Shown in pieces: positions 14,794 to 22,615 of a DNA stretch of 25,219 nt. Made by a program: the position numbers and the translations under genes. The notes below the pieces were generated by a model. That model saw nothing but the letters and a program-made list of their open reading frames with translations, had not been told where the DNA came from and did no database searches. Each line of letters starts with the position of its first letter. Within the stretch, counting starts at the first letter, position 1. The stretch lies in assembly GCA_037140715.1 (NCBI GenBank), contig JBAXDX010000039.1, positions 1 to 25,219 of the forward strand. The letters are read 5' to 3'. Source of the stretch: JAUZPB01 sp037140715 (lineage in GTDB: Bacteria; Bacteroidota; Ignavibacteria; Ignavibacteriales; SURF-24).

Positions 14794-17436
14794 TTAATTT
14801 TGTAAAGAGTTTTGTCCGGGGACTTTTGGCAGTGTAAAAGTAAACGAAGTTCCTTTGCCAGGCTCACTTGTAACTGAAATATTGCCGCCGTTTTTTTTGA
14901 CCATTTCTCTGCATAAAACTAAACCAAGTCCTGAACCTTCTTCGTTATTTGTTCCTTTGGTGGTGATAACTGAGTCAATTTTAAAAACATCAGACAGATT
15001 TTTTTCGCTCATTCCAACTCCCGAATCCGATATTTCGATTTGTATAAAACCATCGGACTCAGTCGCATTTATAGAAATTTTTCCTTCGTTATGCGTAAAT
15101 TTAATAGCGTTAGAAATGATGTTTCTCAAAACAGTTGAGAGCATTTTTTCATCGGCATATACAATAGTATCCTGTTTAACCGAATTTGTCAGTCTGATGG
15201 ATTTTGCCATAGCAGCTGAAGAAAAAAGGAAGCAGACGTTTACCGTTTCGTAATAAATATCAACCGGAGCCGGATTAAAAGCAATTCTGTCTGTCTGGAG
15301 TCTTGACCATTCGAGAAGATTTGTTAAAAGCCCGAATATTTTTAGAGCAGTAGAGTGCATTACACTCGCGAATTCAGATATCTCATCTCTCTTAAGCTTA
15401 TCGATATTTTTTGCCAGTTCTTCAGTTATTCCCATAAAGCCGGAAAAAGGTCCTCTTAAATCATGAGCAAGTATGGAGAACAACTTATCTTTTGAGACAT
15501 TTAGAGCTTTGAGTTCTTCGGAGTATTTTTCAAGCTGTAACTGTGCATTTTTATTTGGGGTAATATCGCGGGCTATGCCCATAAGAGTCAAAATAGTTTC
15601 ATCGGATTTTAAAGGAGAAGCATTAATTGACAGCCAGCGAAATATTCCTTCTTTGTGCCTTACGCGGCATTCGATTGCTTCCTGTTTTTCTCCTGTTTTT
15701 ATAGTTCTTCCAATGAATGACTGATATTCCGGCAGATCGTCTGCCAGAATAAAATTACTGTAAGACTGTCCGAGTATCTCGTCTAAATCATGTCCCAGAA
15801 TTTCCTTCCATTTTGGTGAGACATAGGTAAAAATGCCGTCAAGATTCATTGAATAGACAATGTCATTTGCATTTTCAACGAATGAGCGGAAGCGTTCTTC
15901 ACTTTCAAACAGTGATTCCTCGGTGCGTTTATGTAAAAGAGAGAGAGCTATTTTATTGGCAGTCATTTCAAGGAAGTTAATTAATCTGGGAGAAAAAAAG
16001 CCGGTACGGTTATCATTTACCTGAAGGAGACCAAAGGTTTCATTTGCAAAACGTATCGGGAACAGACCGACAGATTTATATCCGTTGCTGTTGCACCGGT
16101 TGCGTGTCCGTGCCAGCCGGTCTTCTTCTGTAGTTGTACTAAGAAGTTCTGTTGTATTATTGGACCAAAAACTGCCATGGTTAGTAAAAAAAGGTTTGGA
16201 AGAATCAACTCTTTGGTAAAGAATATTTCCGCACATACATTCCAAAAGAGGGAGTCCTTCTTTGTCAAGCTCAACGTTGCCTGAACTGTCATAAGAGCAA
16301 AGGTAGCGTTCGGCTTTTACGAATTTGGGTGGGAAGCCAATTGTAACATAGTATGGGAAATCATCATTTTCACGCAGTCTGATTCCGATAGCATCGCAGT
16401 TTAACCACTGTTTCAGGAATGCAGTAATATCTTCTATAAGGTCCTGTTTTTTCTTGGATGTATTTATAATCTTCAATAATTCAATTGTTGCTGCGTGTTC
16501 TTTTTCTTCATATTTCCGTTCAGAAATATCATGGATATGAGCCAGATAAGCTATGTTTTGTTTATTTCCATTTGTATTGTACGGGGTAATAAAAATTTCC
16601 AGATAATGGAAACCGTTTCGCGTTGTATCATACAGATTAAGTTTTTTTACCAGTTCAAAATCGAATTTAATTTCCCGTCTGACAGACTGTCCGTTAAGAA
16701 GTTCCTGTTTGAGTTGTTCGTTCAGATTTGGATCGTTAAAAAGATTAAAACCTTTGACTGCTGAAACATTGCTGATTCCAAATAACTCAAGGCATGATTT
16801 ATTAACATCGAGAAGTTCGCCTTTGTGGCTATATAATTCGATAGCAATTGGAGAGCTATTGTAAATTTCCCTGAATTTTTCTTCACTTATTCTGATAGAC
16901 TCTTCCGCGAGGATGCATTCATTTACTTTTTCCTGCAATTCTTTGGTACGTTGTTCTACCAGTTCTTCCAGATGATCCTGATATATTTTCATTCGGATGT
17001 TCTGCCATTTGTTTTCCAGATCGAGTGCAATAACATTCAGGAAGTTGTTTATGGCGGGTCTGAAAAGATCAAAACTATCATACGAATTTATGAGTAAACA
17101 AACATAACCGAACTGTCTGTTAAGAGTTTTCAGCGGAAAGACAATAACATTTTGTTCTGTTGGTATTTCGATTGAAAACTGTTCCTGATTTTCAGGAAGA
17201 GTGGCAAGAGTCTGCCGGATTATTTCGGCGGATGCAATAAATCCGCCTATAATGTGCTTTTGACCCGGGAGACAGATACTGCATGTTTCGATACCTGGTA
17301 TGGTTTGTAATATTTGTTTAAGAAATTCCGCCACCTTTTGAGTATTGGGGAAAATCCGGGATAAATTCTGTGCGGCAATCAGCTGATTTAGAATCCTGAT
17401 TTGGTCCTGAAGATTTTGTATGTTTTGATTAACCAT
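14794..17436 (-). CDS. Cytoplasmic GAF/PAS sensor histidine kinase
   Basis: An 880-residue kinase with no membrane segment. Order: N-terminal coiled coil (1-20), a GAF-like domain (about 22-150), coiled coil, PAS (about 185-310), a second GAF (about 315-500), PAS (about 510-635), HisKA and HATPase. The second GAF has LECMCGNILYQRVDSSKPFF and RTRNRCNSNGYKSVGLFPIR, a distinctive cysteine-containing type. The phosphoacceptor is His658 (FSILAHDLRGPF); N-box NIISNAIKFTHN, G1 SDSGVGM and G2 GSGLGLVL look intact. It lies 76 bp downstream of the MEDS gene on the same strand, probably one operon. The last residues (VPGQNSLQN) extend past the usual FTFTLPK end into endonuclease debris. No response regulator is adjacent. 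The start ATG has a weak ribosome-binding site. Confidence 0.92.
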   Translation of the reverse strand: MVNQNIQNLQDQIRILNQLIAAQNLSRIFPNTQKVAEFLKQILQTIPGIETCSICLPGQKHIIGGFIASAEIIRQTLATLPENQEQFSIEIPTEQNVIVFPLKTLNRQFGYVCLLINSYDSFDLFRPAINNFLNVIALDLENKWQNIRMKIYQDHLEELVEQRTKELQEKVNECILAEESIRISEEKFREIYNSSPIAIELYSHKGELLDVNKSCLELFGISNVSAVKGFNLFNDPNLNEQLKQELLNGQSVRREIKFDFELVKKLNLYDTTRNGFHYLEIFITPYNTNGNKQNIAYLAHIHDISERKYEEKEHAATIELLKIINTSKKKQDLIEDITAFLKQWLNCDAIGIRLRENDDFPYYVTIGFPPKFVKAERYLCSYDSSGNVELDKEGLPLLECMCGNILYQRVDSSKPFFTNHGSFWSNNTTELLSTTTEEDRLARTRNRCNSNGYKSVGLFPIRFANETFGLLQVNDNRTGFFSPRLINFLEMTANKIALSLLHKRTEESLFESEERFRSFVENANDIVYSMNLDGIFTYVSPKWKEILGHDLDEILGQSYSNFILADDLPEYQSFIGRTIKTGEKQEAIECRVRHKEGIFRWLSINASPLKSDETILTLMGIARDITPNKNAQLQLEKYSEELKALNVSKDKLFSILAHDLRGPFSGFMGITEELAKNIDKLKRDEISEFASVMHSTALKIFGLLTNLLEWSRLQTDRIAFNPAPVDIYYETVNVCFLFSSAAMAKSIRLTNSVKQDTIVYADEKMLSTVLRNIISNAIKFTHNEGKISINATESDGFIQIEISDSGVGMSEKNLSDVFKIDSVITTKGTNNEEGSGLGLVLCREMVKKNGGNISVTSEPGKGTSFTFTLPKVPGQNSLQN

Positions 17437-17512
17437 TTTACATTACTCAGTATGATTTAGAAAAAAATAGAAAGCTGAATTTATAACAATCGTCAGAATA
17501 TTAAACAAGAAA

Positions 17513-18136
17513 TTATCTTAACTTTTCTTTTAAGTACTCTTCAGGTTTCAGATAATATGGATTTTGAACGATCTGTCCCTTGGCAATCATATATGGATGA
17601 ACCTTCAGACATTCGAGTATTGCGGCCCCATCAAATTTATTAACATTATACTGACATACAGCGGTTACGGGGTAATACATCAATATATTGTTTACTTTGG
17701 ATTCATATTCCATTAAACGGTCAGAGCCTGGTATTCCTTTAAGCGCCCAGGTCATTTCTCCGCTGACGCGTGAATTGGGGAAGTTCTCCGACTTGGCTGT
17801 CAAATAAAATGTTTTCAAAGTCAGGAGCATAACTTCCGGGTCAAATGTTCCATTTGGACAATAAGTCTGGTCGGCGGCGCTTACGCTGAATTGTCCGGAG
17901 TTATTTTCATTATTAATTATAACATTATATTTGGCGAGCCATTTAATAACTTCACCCGGAGGCAGTTCATCAGCGAAATATGCAACTTTTTCACCGTGTG
18001 TAATTCCGCTTTTGAGAAACTGCGAGATAATTTTCTTTCTTTCCTCATCGTTGCTATAAATCAGACACAAATGTATCCCTTCCGGGAAATGTTCTTCAGT
18101 AAAGCCATAGTCTATATTTGATTTACCGGCACACAT
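17513..18136 (-). CDS. MEDS-domain sensory protein
   Basis: A 207-residue soluble protein formed almost entirely of a MEDS domain (methanogen/methylotroph DcmR sensory domain, PF14417 type). Recognisable blocks are HLCLIYSNDEERKKIISQFL, GEKVAYFADELPP, YCPNGTFDPEVML, SRVSGEMTWALKGIPGSDRL and CQYNVNKFDGAAILECLKVH. MEDS domains are thought to sense hydrocarbon derivatives or related small ligands and often occur with histidine kinases. I choose ATG at 18134-18136 because GGAGG (18142-18146) lies five bases upstream; a TTG at 18148 would overlap that site. It is the first gene of a likely operon with the GAF/PAS kinase. Confidence 0.88.
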   Translation of the reverse strand: MCAGKSNIDYGFTEEHFPEGIHLCLIYSNDEERKKIISQFLKSGITHGEKVAYFADELPPGEVIKWLAKYNVIINNENNSGQFSVSAADQTYCPNGTFDPEVMLLTLKTFYLTAKSENFPNSRVSGEMTWALKGIPGSDRLMEYESKVNNILMYYPVTAVCQYNVNKFDGAAILECLKVHPYMIAKGQIVQNPYYLKPEEYLKEKLR

Positions 18137-18223
18137 AATAACCTCCAAAATTTTAAAAACCAGGGGTAGTCTTAGAAATCTAATAACCTGAAGAAAATAT
18201 ATAACTTTGCCTTTTTTATTTCT

Positions 18224-18241
18224 ATACCTATTAATAGGTAT
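18224..18241. promoter_or_regulatory. 18-bp perfect palindrome in a divergent promoter region
   Basis: ATACCTATTAATAGGTAT is identical to its reverse complement. It lies in the 232-bp region between the divergent MEDS and exported-protein genes, 88 bp before the MEDS ATG and 128 bp before the other start. This is typical of an operator for a dimeric regulator. T-rich flanks on both sides also allow a weak bidirectional hairpin, but the gene arrangement favours an operator. Confidence 0.5.
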
Positions 18242-18368
18242 TTTTAGTGGATGGAGGATGTAATCTTATCTATTGTTAGTGCTTTTTAATTAAAAATTGT
18301 ATATCATTACTAAGGGTGAAAAAGCGGATATTTTTAATTATAATCGATAAACATTACGCTGTTAAATC

Positions 18369-19148
18369 ATGCAAAATGAAATCTTAAATAAAATTACTCT
18401 TAGCGTATATATTATTCTTGTTTTATTTATTTTTGAAAGCGGGGAAGCGCAGGCACAGACCTGTGGTTTTGGCTGTCTCGGACTTGGAGGGTTTTATGGC
18501 GGGTATACTGTTCAGAAGTATGATGCGCATGGACTTAATGCTTATATACAGGGTTATAACGTAGCAAATGCCTCTGCAATTAAGCAGAAAATGAGCAGGT
18601 TTGGCGATAATGCCCAAGGGCTGAGGCTCGGTGCGAATATTTTCAGAACAAAATCAGACCATGCTTTTTTCTCTGTCAAAGGATTTTATCAGTTCATGAA
18701 AGAAGAGCACAGGGCAGTAGAAATAATTTCAGACAAGGAAGTCAGTACTACCTGGAAACTTGATCTTAATTACTATGGCGCAGGCGCTGATTTCGGACTT
18801 GTGCTTGGCCGCTGGTTCGACCTTAAAATTATTGAGGCTGAGGTTACATTCAATACGGCGAATTTGTCTGTAAATGAAAATCCGGTTTCGACAAAGCTAA
18901 ACAACGTTGAATTTCGTAATTCCACTAAAGTTATAGGATATACGATTGGTGGCGGATTTATTTTCCATCTTATCATTGATTACGTAAGCATTGAAGCAAC
19001 CGCCGGATATACAAATTTCAAAGCTGACCAGCTTGAAAACCAAAGCGCACAGAAGCCTGACAATTCATTTGACTCGATAAAAAACTTCATTGCCGGCGGA
19101 GGTATAACAGGCTCTGTGCAGATGAATGTAGGTATTCCGCTTTACTGA
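18369..19148 (+). CDS. Exported protein, probably outer-membrane beta-barrel
   Basis: A 259-residue protein with a signal peptide: polar N-terminus with Lys8, hydrophobic core at about 9-22, and probable cleavage after AQA (residue 29). The mature part is rich in alternating hydrophobic/polar strands ending in aromatics, with many glycines, such as NYYGAGADFGLVLGRWFDL, TKVIGYTIGGGFIFHLIIDY and SIEATAGYTNF, which suggests a small beta-barrel. There are two cysteines (CGFGC) just after the signal. I do not recognise a named family. No Shine-Dalgarno is visible before the ATG. It stands alone between two kinases on the opposite strand. Confidence 0.7.
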   Translation: MQNEILNKITLSVYIILVLFIFESGEAQAQTCGFGCLGLGGFYGGYTVQKYDAHGLNAYIQGYNVANASAIKQKMSRFGDNAQGLRLGANIFRTKSDHAFFSVKGFYQFMKEEHRAVEIISDKEVSTTWKLDLNYYGAGADFGLVLGRWFDLKIIEAEVTFNTANLSVNENPVSTKLNNVEFRNSTKVIGYTIGGGFIFHLIIDYVSIEATAGYTNFKADQLENQSAQKPDNSFDSIKNFIAGGGITGSVQMNVGIPLY

Positions 19149-19157
19149 TGATGAGTC

Positions 19158-19178
19158 TGCTCTAAAAAGGGCATTTAA
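19158..19178. terminator. Weak hairpin between convergent genes
   Basis: TGCTCT (19158-19163) pairs with AGGGCA (19168-19173), with one G-T pair, around an AAAA loop. TTTAATTT follows on the plus strand. It lies nine bases after the exported-protein stop and seven bases from the kinase stop, so it could serve as a weak terminator. Confidence 0.35.
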
Positions 19179-19179
19179 T

Positions 19180-22100
19180 TTACGAATGTATTGTAAATAA
19201 GAAGGTCGTACCCTTACCAGTCTCGCTTTCAACCCAGATTTCGCCGTCATGTTTTTCTATCATTTCTTTACATAGTAATAAGCCTAAACCAGTACCCCCC
19301 TCACCTGCTGTGCCTTTCCTGCTTATATTCGTATCAATCCTAAACAATTTATCAAGATTTTCTTTTTCAATCCCGATGCCGGTATCAATAACCGAAAACT
19401 GAACGAATTCATCTATTCTTTTTGCTGTAAGTGTAACCGTACCCCCACGGTTTGTAAATTTTACTGAATTAGATACAAGATTTCTAATAATTGTGGATAA
19501 CATATTTTTATCAGCTACAATAAAAATTGAATTATCAATCTCATGAAAAAATTTAATGTCTTTATTTTTTGCAGTTTGTCTGATTAAAGAAATTGTAGGG
19601 TATAATTCCACCAGGAGATTAAAGTTCTCCGGATAAAATGACATCCGTCTGGTTTGCATTCTTGCCCATTCCAATAAATTCTCTAATAAATTATAGGAAA
19701 GATGGCTCAATTCTTCTATGCTACCGATAAAAGAAATTTTTTCTTCTTCAGATAATATATTATAGTCATTTAACAAAATCTCAGAATAGCCGATTAATCC
19801 TTGAAATGGACTTTTCAAATCATGCGCTATAATTGAGAAAAATTTATCTTTTTCAGAATTAAGTTTCAGAAGTTCATCGTTCTTAATCCTGATTTCCTCT
19901 TCGGCTTGTTTAAGCGGGGTAACGTCTGTTACCAATACAAAAAATCCCTTTACTTCGCCATTTACCGAATGGGCAATATATTGCGCCCAGGTATAGCCGG
20001 TATCGCCATTTGCCTTGATTAGTTTACGTTCAAACTTCTGGTCTTCGCCGCGCAAAACGTTCCGGATAAAAGGTTCATTTTTACGAAACAATTCATCGCC
20101 CAGTAATTCCTGCATTCGTATTCCCTGCATCTGTTCTATTGTTCGTCCAAACCATGCGAGATATCCTTCATTTGCATAAGTACAAATAAGCTCCCGGTTC
20201 CAGTAGCCCAACAGTCCGGGTACGTTGTCTGCGATCATTCTGGTGAACTGCTCGCTTTCTTTTAATGCTTCTTCTGCTTTCTTCCGGTCGGTTATATTGC
20301 GTGATACTCCAAGTATTTCGACTTCGCCGTTAACATTTCTCAAATAAGTAACGATAACTTCCGTGTGAACAACCGAGCCATCTTTACATGGCTGATCTGT
20401 CTCTTCAGTTTCATTCAGAGTGCCCGACTCCATTGAAAGAAATTTAGCAAGTCCTTTTTTAATACCTTCTTTAACTATTTCCCGCGATTCCGGAGTTAAA
20501 GATTCCTCTGCCGGCTGAGCTATAATTTCTTCAGGCGTGTAGCCGCGTAACTTAGTAACTGAGGGACTTATGTAAGTAAATCGCTGAGTCATTGGATTCA
20601 ATACCCAGATTACATCTGCAGTATTTTCAGAAATTAAGCGGTATCGTGCTTCGCTTTCCTGTAATGCCTGCTCGACCAGTTTGCGCTCTGTAATATCCCG
20701 GGCTGCAACATAAATTAAATTCCCTGCGGGTTTTGACCGCCATTCAATTACCCGGTAAGAACCAGTCTTAGTCTTGTAACGATTAGTAAAGTTCAGAAGT
20801 AGTTTTTGGTCGGAAAGTGCTGAAATTGCATTAAGTGTTGATTGCAGGTCTTCGGGATGAACTAAATCTATAAACCTTATTCCTTCTAATTCTTCGAGAT
20901 TATAACCAAGTGAGTTTTCCCACTCCTTATTCAGCTTTAAAAAATAGCCGTCTGTGTTAGCAATACAAAAAAGATCAAGTGCATTTGTAAAGTAATTATC
21001 AAGTTCTTCCGTCTTTTTACGAAGTTCATCTTCGTTCTTCCTGTACTCGGTAACATCCTGGACCGTTCCAAAAATTATATTATTTTCTTTGTCATAATGA
21101 GCAATTGCGAGAACATCGATAATTTTATTATTGTCAGGCCGTTGTATTTTAAATTCTACATTGTAAGGGATATCTTTTGTAATTAAATCAGAGAACGCTT
21201 TATTAAGCATGTTTCTGTATTCAGGCAATGAAATACTCTGTGCATATTCCAGTGACAAATTGCTTTTATCCACGCCATATACTAATTGTGCTCCAATTGA
21301 AGAAACTATCTGGGCTGAATCTAAAAATAATTTCCAGTTCCCAATTTTCGCCACTTTCTCGGCACGAGATAGTCGGTTCTCGCTCTCTTCCAGGGCGGAT
21401 TTAATAATTGTTTGTTCGGTAATATCATGAACAATTGAGTATAATAAACTCTGACCGCTGACTGTTATATTACTACTAAAGACTTCGACATCTCTTTCTT
21501 CACCATTTGCCAGTCTGTGTCTGAAGTGGAAATGATTCTGATTCCCCTTTTTTGCATCATTCATTGCCTCAATTATTTCAGCCTCAGAAAGGGCATTTAT
21601 TTCAGAGATGTTCATAGCTGTGATTTCTTTATGAGTCCAGCCATAATAATCACAGGCAGCAGGGTTTGCATCAACTATGCTTCCGGTTCGATCAATCAGG
21701 AGCATAACCGAGTGATTATTAAAAAATAGCGACTTATACTTTTTTTCGCTTTCGCCAAGGATGTTCTGCCTGCGTTTTTGTTTTGTAATATCAATAAAAG
21801 TGCATACGACCTGCCGGACTGTTTTATCTTCATCTGACTGAGGTATGGCATCGACCAGTAACCAGATGCGGTCCTGAGTAGCAGGGTGAAAAACTCCCAT
21901 AGTTACATTTAGTACGGAACTGCCGGATGCAATTGCCTGGTACACAGGGTGGGTTTCTTCGGGAAAGGGAGAGCCGTCTTCGTGAATAATATTCCAGTCA
22001 GGGGCAAATGAAGTTTTACCTGACAACTGTTCCTGATTTACTCCAAGCAATTCCATGGCTTTAGGATTACTCATCAATATTTCGGCATTCTGACCATACA

Positions 22101-22290
22101 GAATCACTCCGATATGCATTGCCCAAAACAGAGATTTAAATTGGTTTTCACTTTGCCTTAGATCCTTTCCAGTACTTTTATCATCAGGAATATCTTTTTT
22201 GCACAGGGCTTTTAAAGTAGCATTCTCTTTTTTTAGCGCTTCGATTTCAAGTAAAAGTTCTGGGTCTATGTTGTTTTTAGTGTTGTTCAT
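19180..22290 (-). CDS. Multi-PAS cytoplasmic sensor histidine kinase
   Basis: A 1036-residue soluble kinase. A short N-terminal coiled coil (about 9-32) is followed by six PAS-type units, roughly 45-175, 175-303, 303-428, 428-545, 545-680 and 680-815. Each of the better-conserved units ends in a DIT/DVT linker such as DITKQKRR, DITEQ, DVTEYRK, DITERK, DITDRKKAEEAL and DVTPLKQAEEE. The kinase core has the phosphoacceptor His823 (FSIIAHDLKSPF), N-box NLVSNSVKFT, G1 IDTGIGI and G2 GTGLGLLL, all intact. The core is clearly related to that of the 14794-17436 kinase (shared LLEWxRxQTxR segment), so the two are paralogues with different sensory parts. No transmembrane segment and no adjacent response regulator. 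No ribosome-binding site stands out upstream. Confidence 0.93.
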   Translation of the reverse strand: MNNTKNNIDPELLLEIEALKKENATLKALCKKDIPDDKSTGKDLRQSENQFKSLFWAMHIGVILYGQNAEILMSNPKAMELLGVNQEQLSGKTSFAPDWNIIHEDGSPFPEETHPVYQAIASGSSVLNVTMGVFHPATQDRIWLLVDAIPQSDEDKTVRQVVCTFIDITKQKRRQNILGESEKKYKSLFFNNHSVMLLIDRTGSIVDANPAACDYYGWTHKEITAMNISEINALSEAEIIEAMNDAKKGNQNHFHFRHRLANGEERDVEVFSSNITVSGQSLLYSIVHDITEQTIIKSALEESENRLSRAEKVAKIGNWKLFLDSAQIVSSIGAQLVYGVDKSNLSLEYAQSISLPEYRNMLNKAFSDLITKDIPYNVEFKIQRPDNNKIIDVLAIAHYDKENNIIFGTVQDVTEYRKNEDELRKKTEELDNYFTNALDLFCIANTDGYFLKLNKEWENSLGYNLEELEGIRFIDLVHPEDLQSTLNAISALSDQKLLLNFTNRYKTKTGSYRVIEWRSKPAGNLIYVAARDITERKLVEQALQESEARYRLISENTADVIWVLNPMTQRFTYISPSVTKLRGYTPEEIIAQPAEESLTPESREIVKEGIKKGLAKFLSMESGTLNETEETDQPCKDGSVVHTEVIVTYLRNVNGEVEILGVSRNITDRKKAEEALKESEQFTRMIADNVPGLLGYWNRELICTYANEGYLAWFGRTIEQMQGIRMQELLGDELFRKNEPFIRNVLRGEDQKFERKLIKANGDTGYTWAQYIAHSVNGEVKGFFVLVTDVTPLKQAEEEIRIKNDELLKLNSEKDKFFSIIAHDLKSPFQGLIGYSEILLNDYNILSEEEKISFIGSIEELSHLSYNLLENLLEWARMQTRRMSFYPENFNLLVELYPTISLIRQTAKNKDIKFFHEIDNSIFIVADKNMLSTIIRNLVSNSVKFTNRGGTVTLTAKRIDEFVQFSVIDTGIGIEKENLDKLFRIDTNISRKGTAGEGGTGLGLLLCKEMIEKHDGEIWVESETGKGTTFLFTIHS

Positions 22291-22615
22291 AATTTTTATG
22301 CTAATATTCTTAAAATCTCATTTTTTTATCAGTATGAAATGAATCATAGTCCTGATATTTCTGCGTAACATAAACTAATTACTGAATGCCGGTTAAACAT
22401 AGCTTACGTTATTACAGCCAAAATATTTTCCATAAGATAATTAAATATTGCGTGAATGTAAAACACAATCTGCATTTCCGAAAGATATTACAAAAGAGCA
22501 TTTGCCAGGTACAAAAAGGGATTTATAGTGGAAGTTATCATAATCTTTTCAGACATTTTCACCTGGATTAAGAAGATGGCTATAAAATAATATTCTTTTA
22601 AGCAGAATAATTATC
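22291..22615. other. Divergent intergenic region
   Basis: A 325-bp region between the multi-PAS kinase (minus) and the secreted protein (plus), presumably with both promoters. A 61-codon open frame (22386-22571) has no ribosome-binding site, recognisable domain or coding bias, and I leave it out. I see no convincing operator or structured RNA. Confidence 0.5.

Noticed and set aside
18146..18148. TTG at 18148 as the MEDS gene start
   Set aside because: It overlaps the GGAGG ribosome-binding site that serves the ATG at 18134-18136.
22386..22571. 61-codon plus-strand frame in the divergent intergenic region
   Set aside because: No ribosome-binding site, no domain and no coding-like composition; more likely chance.
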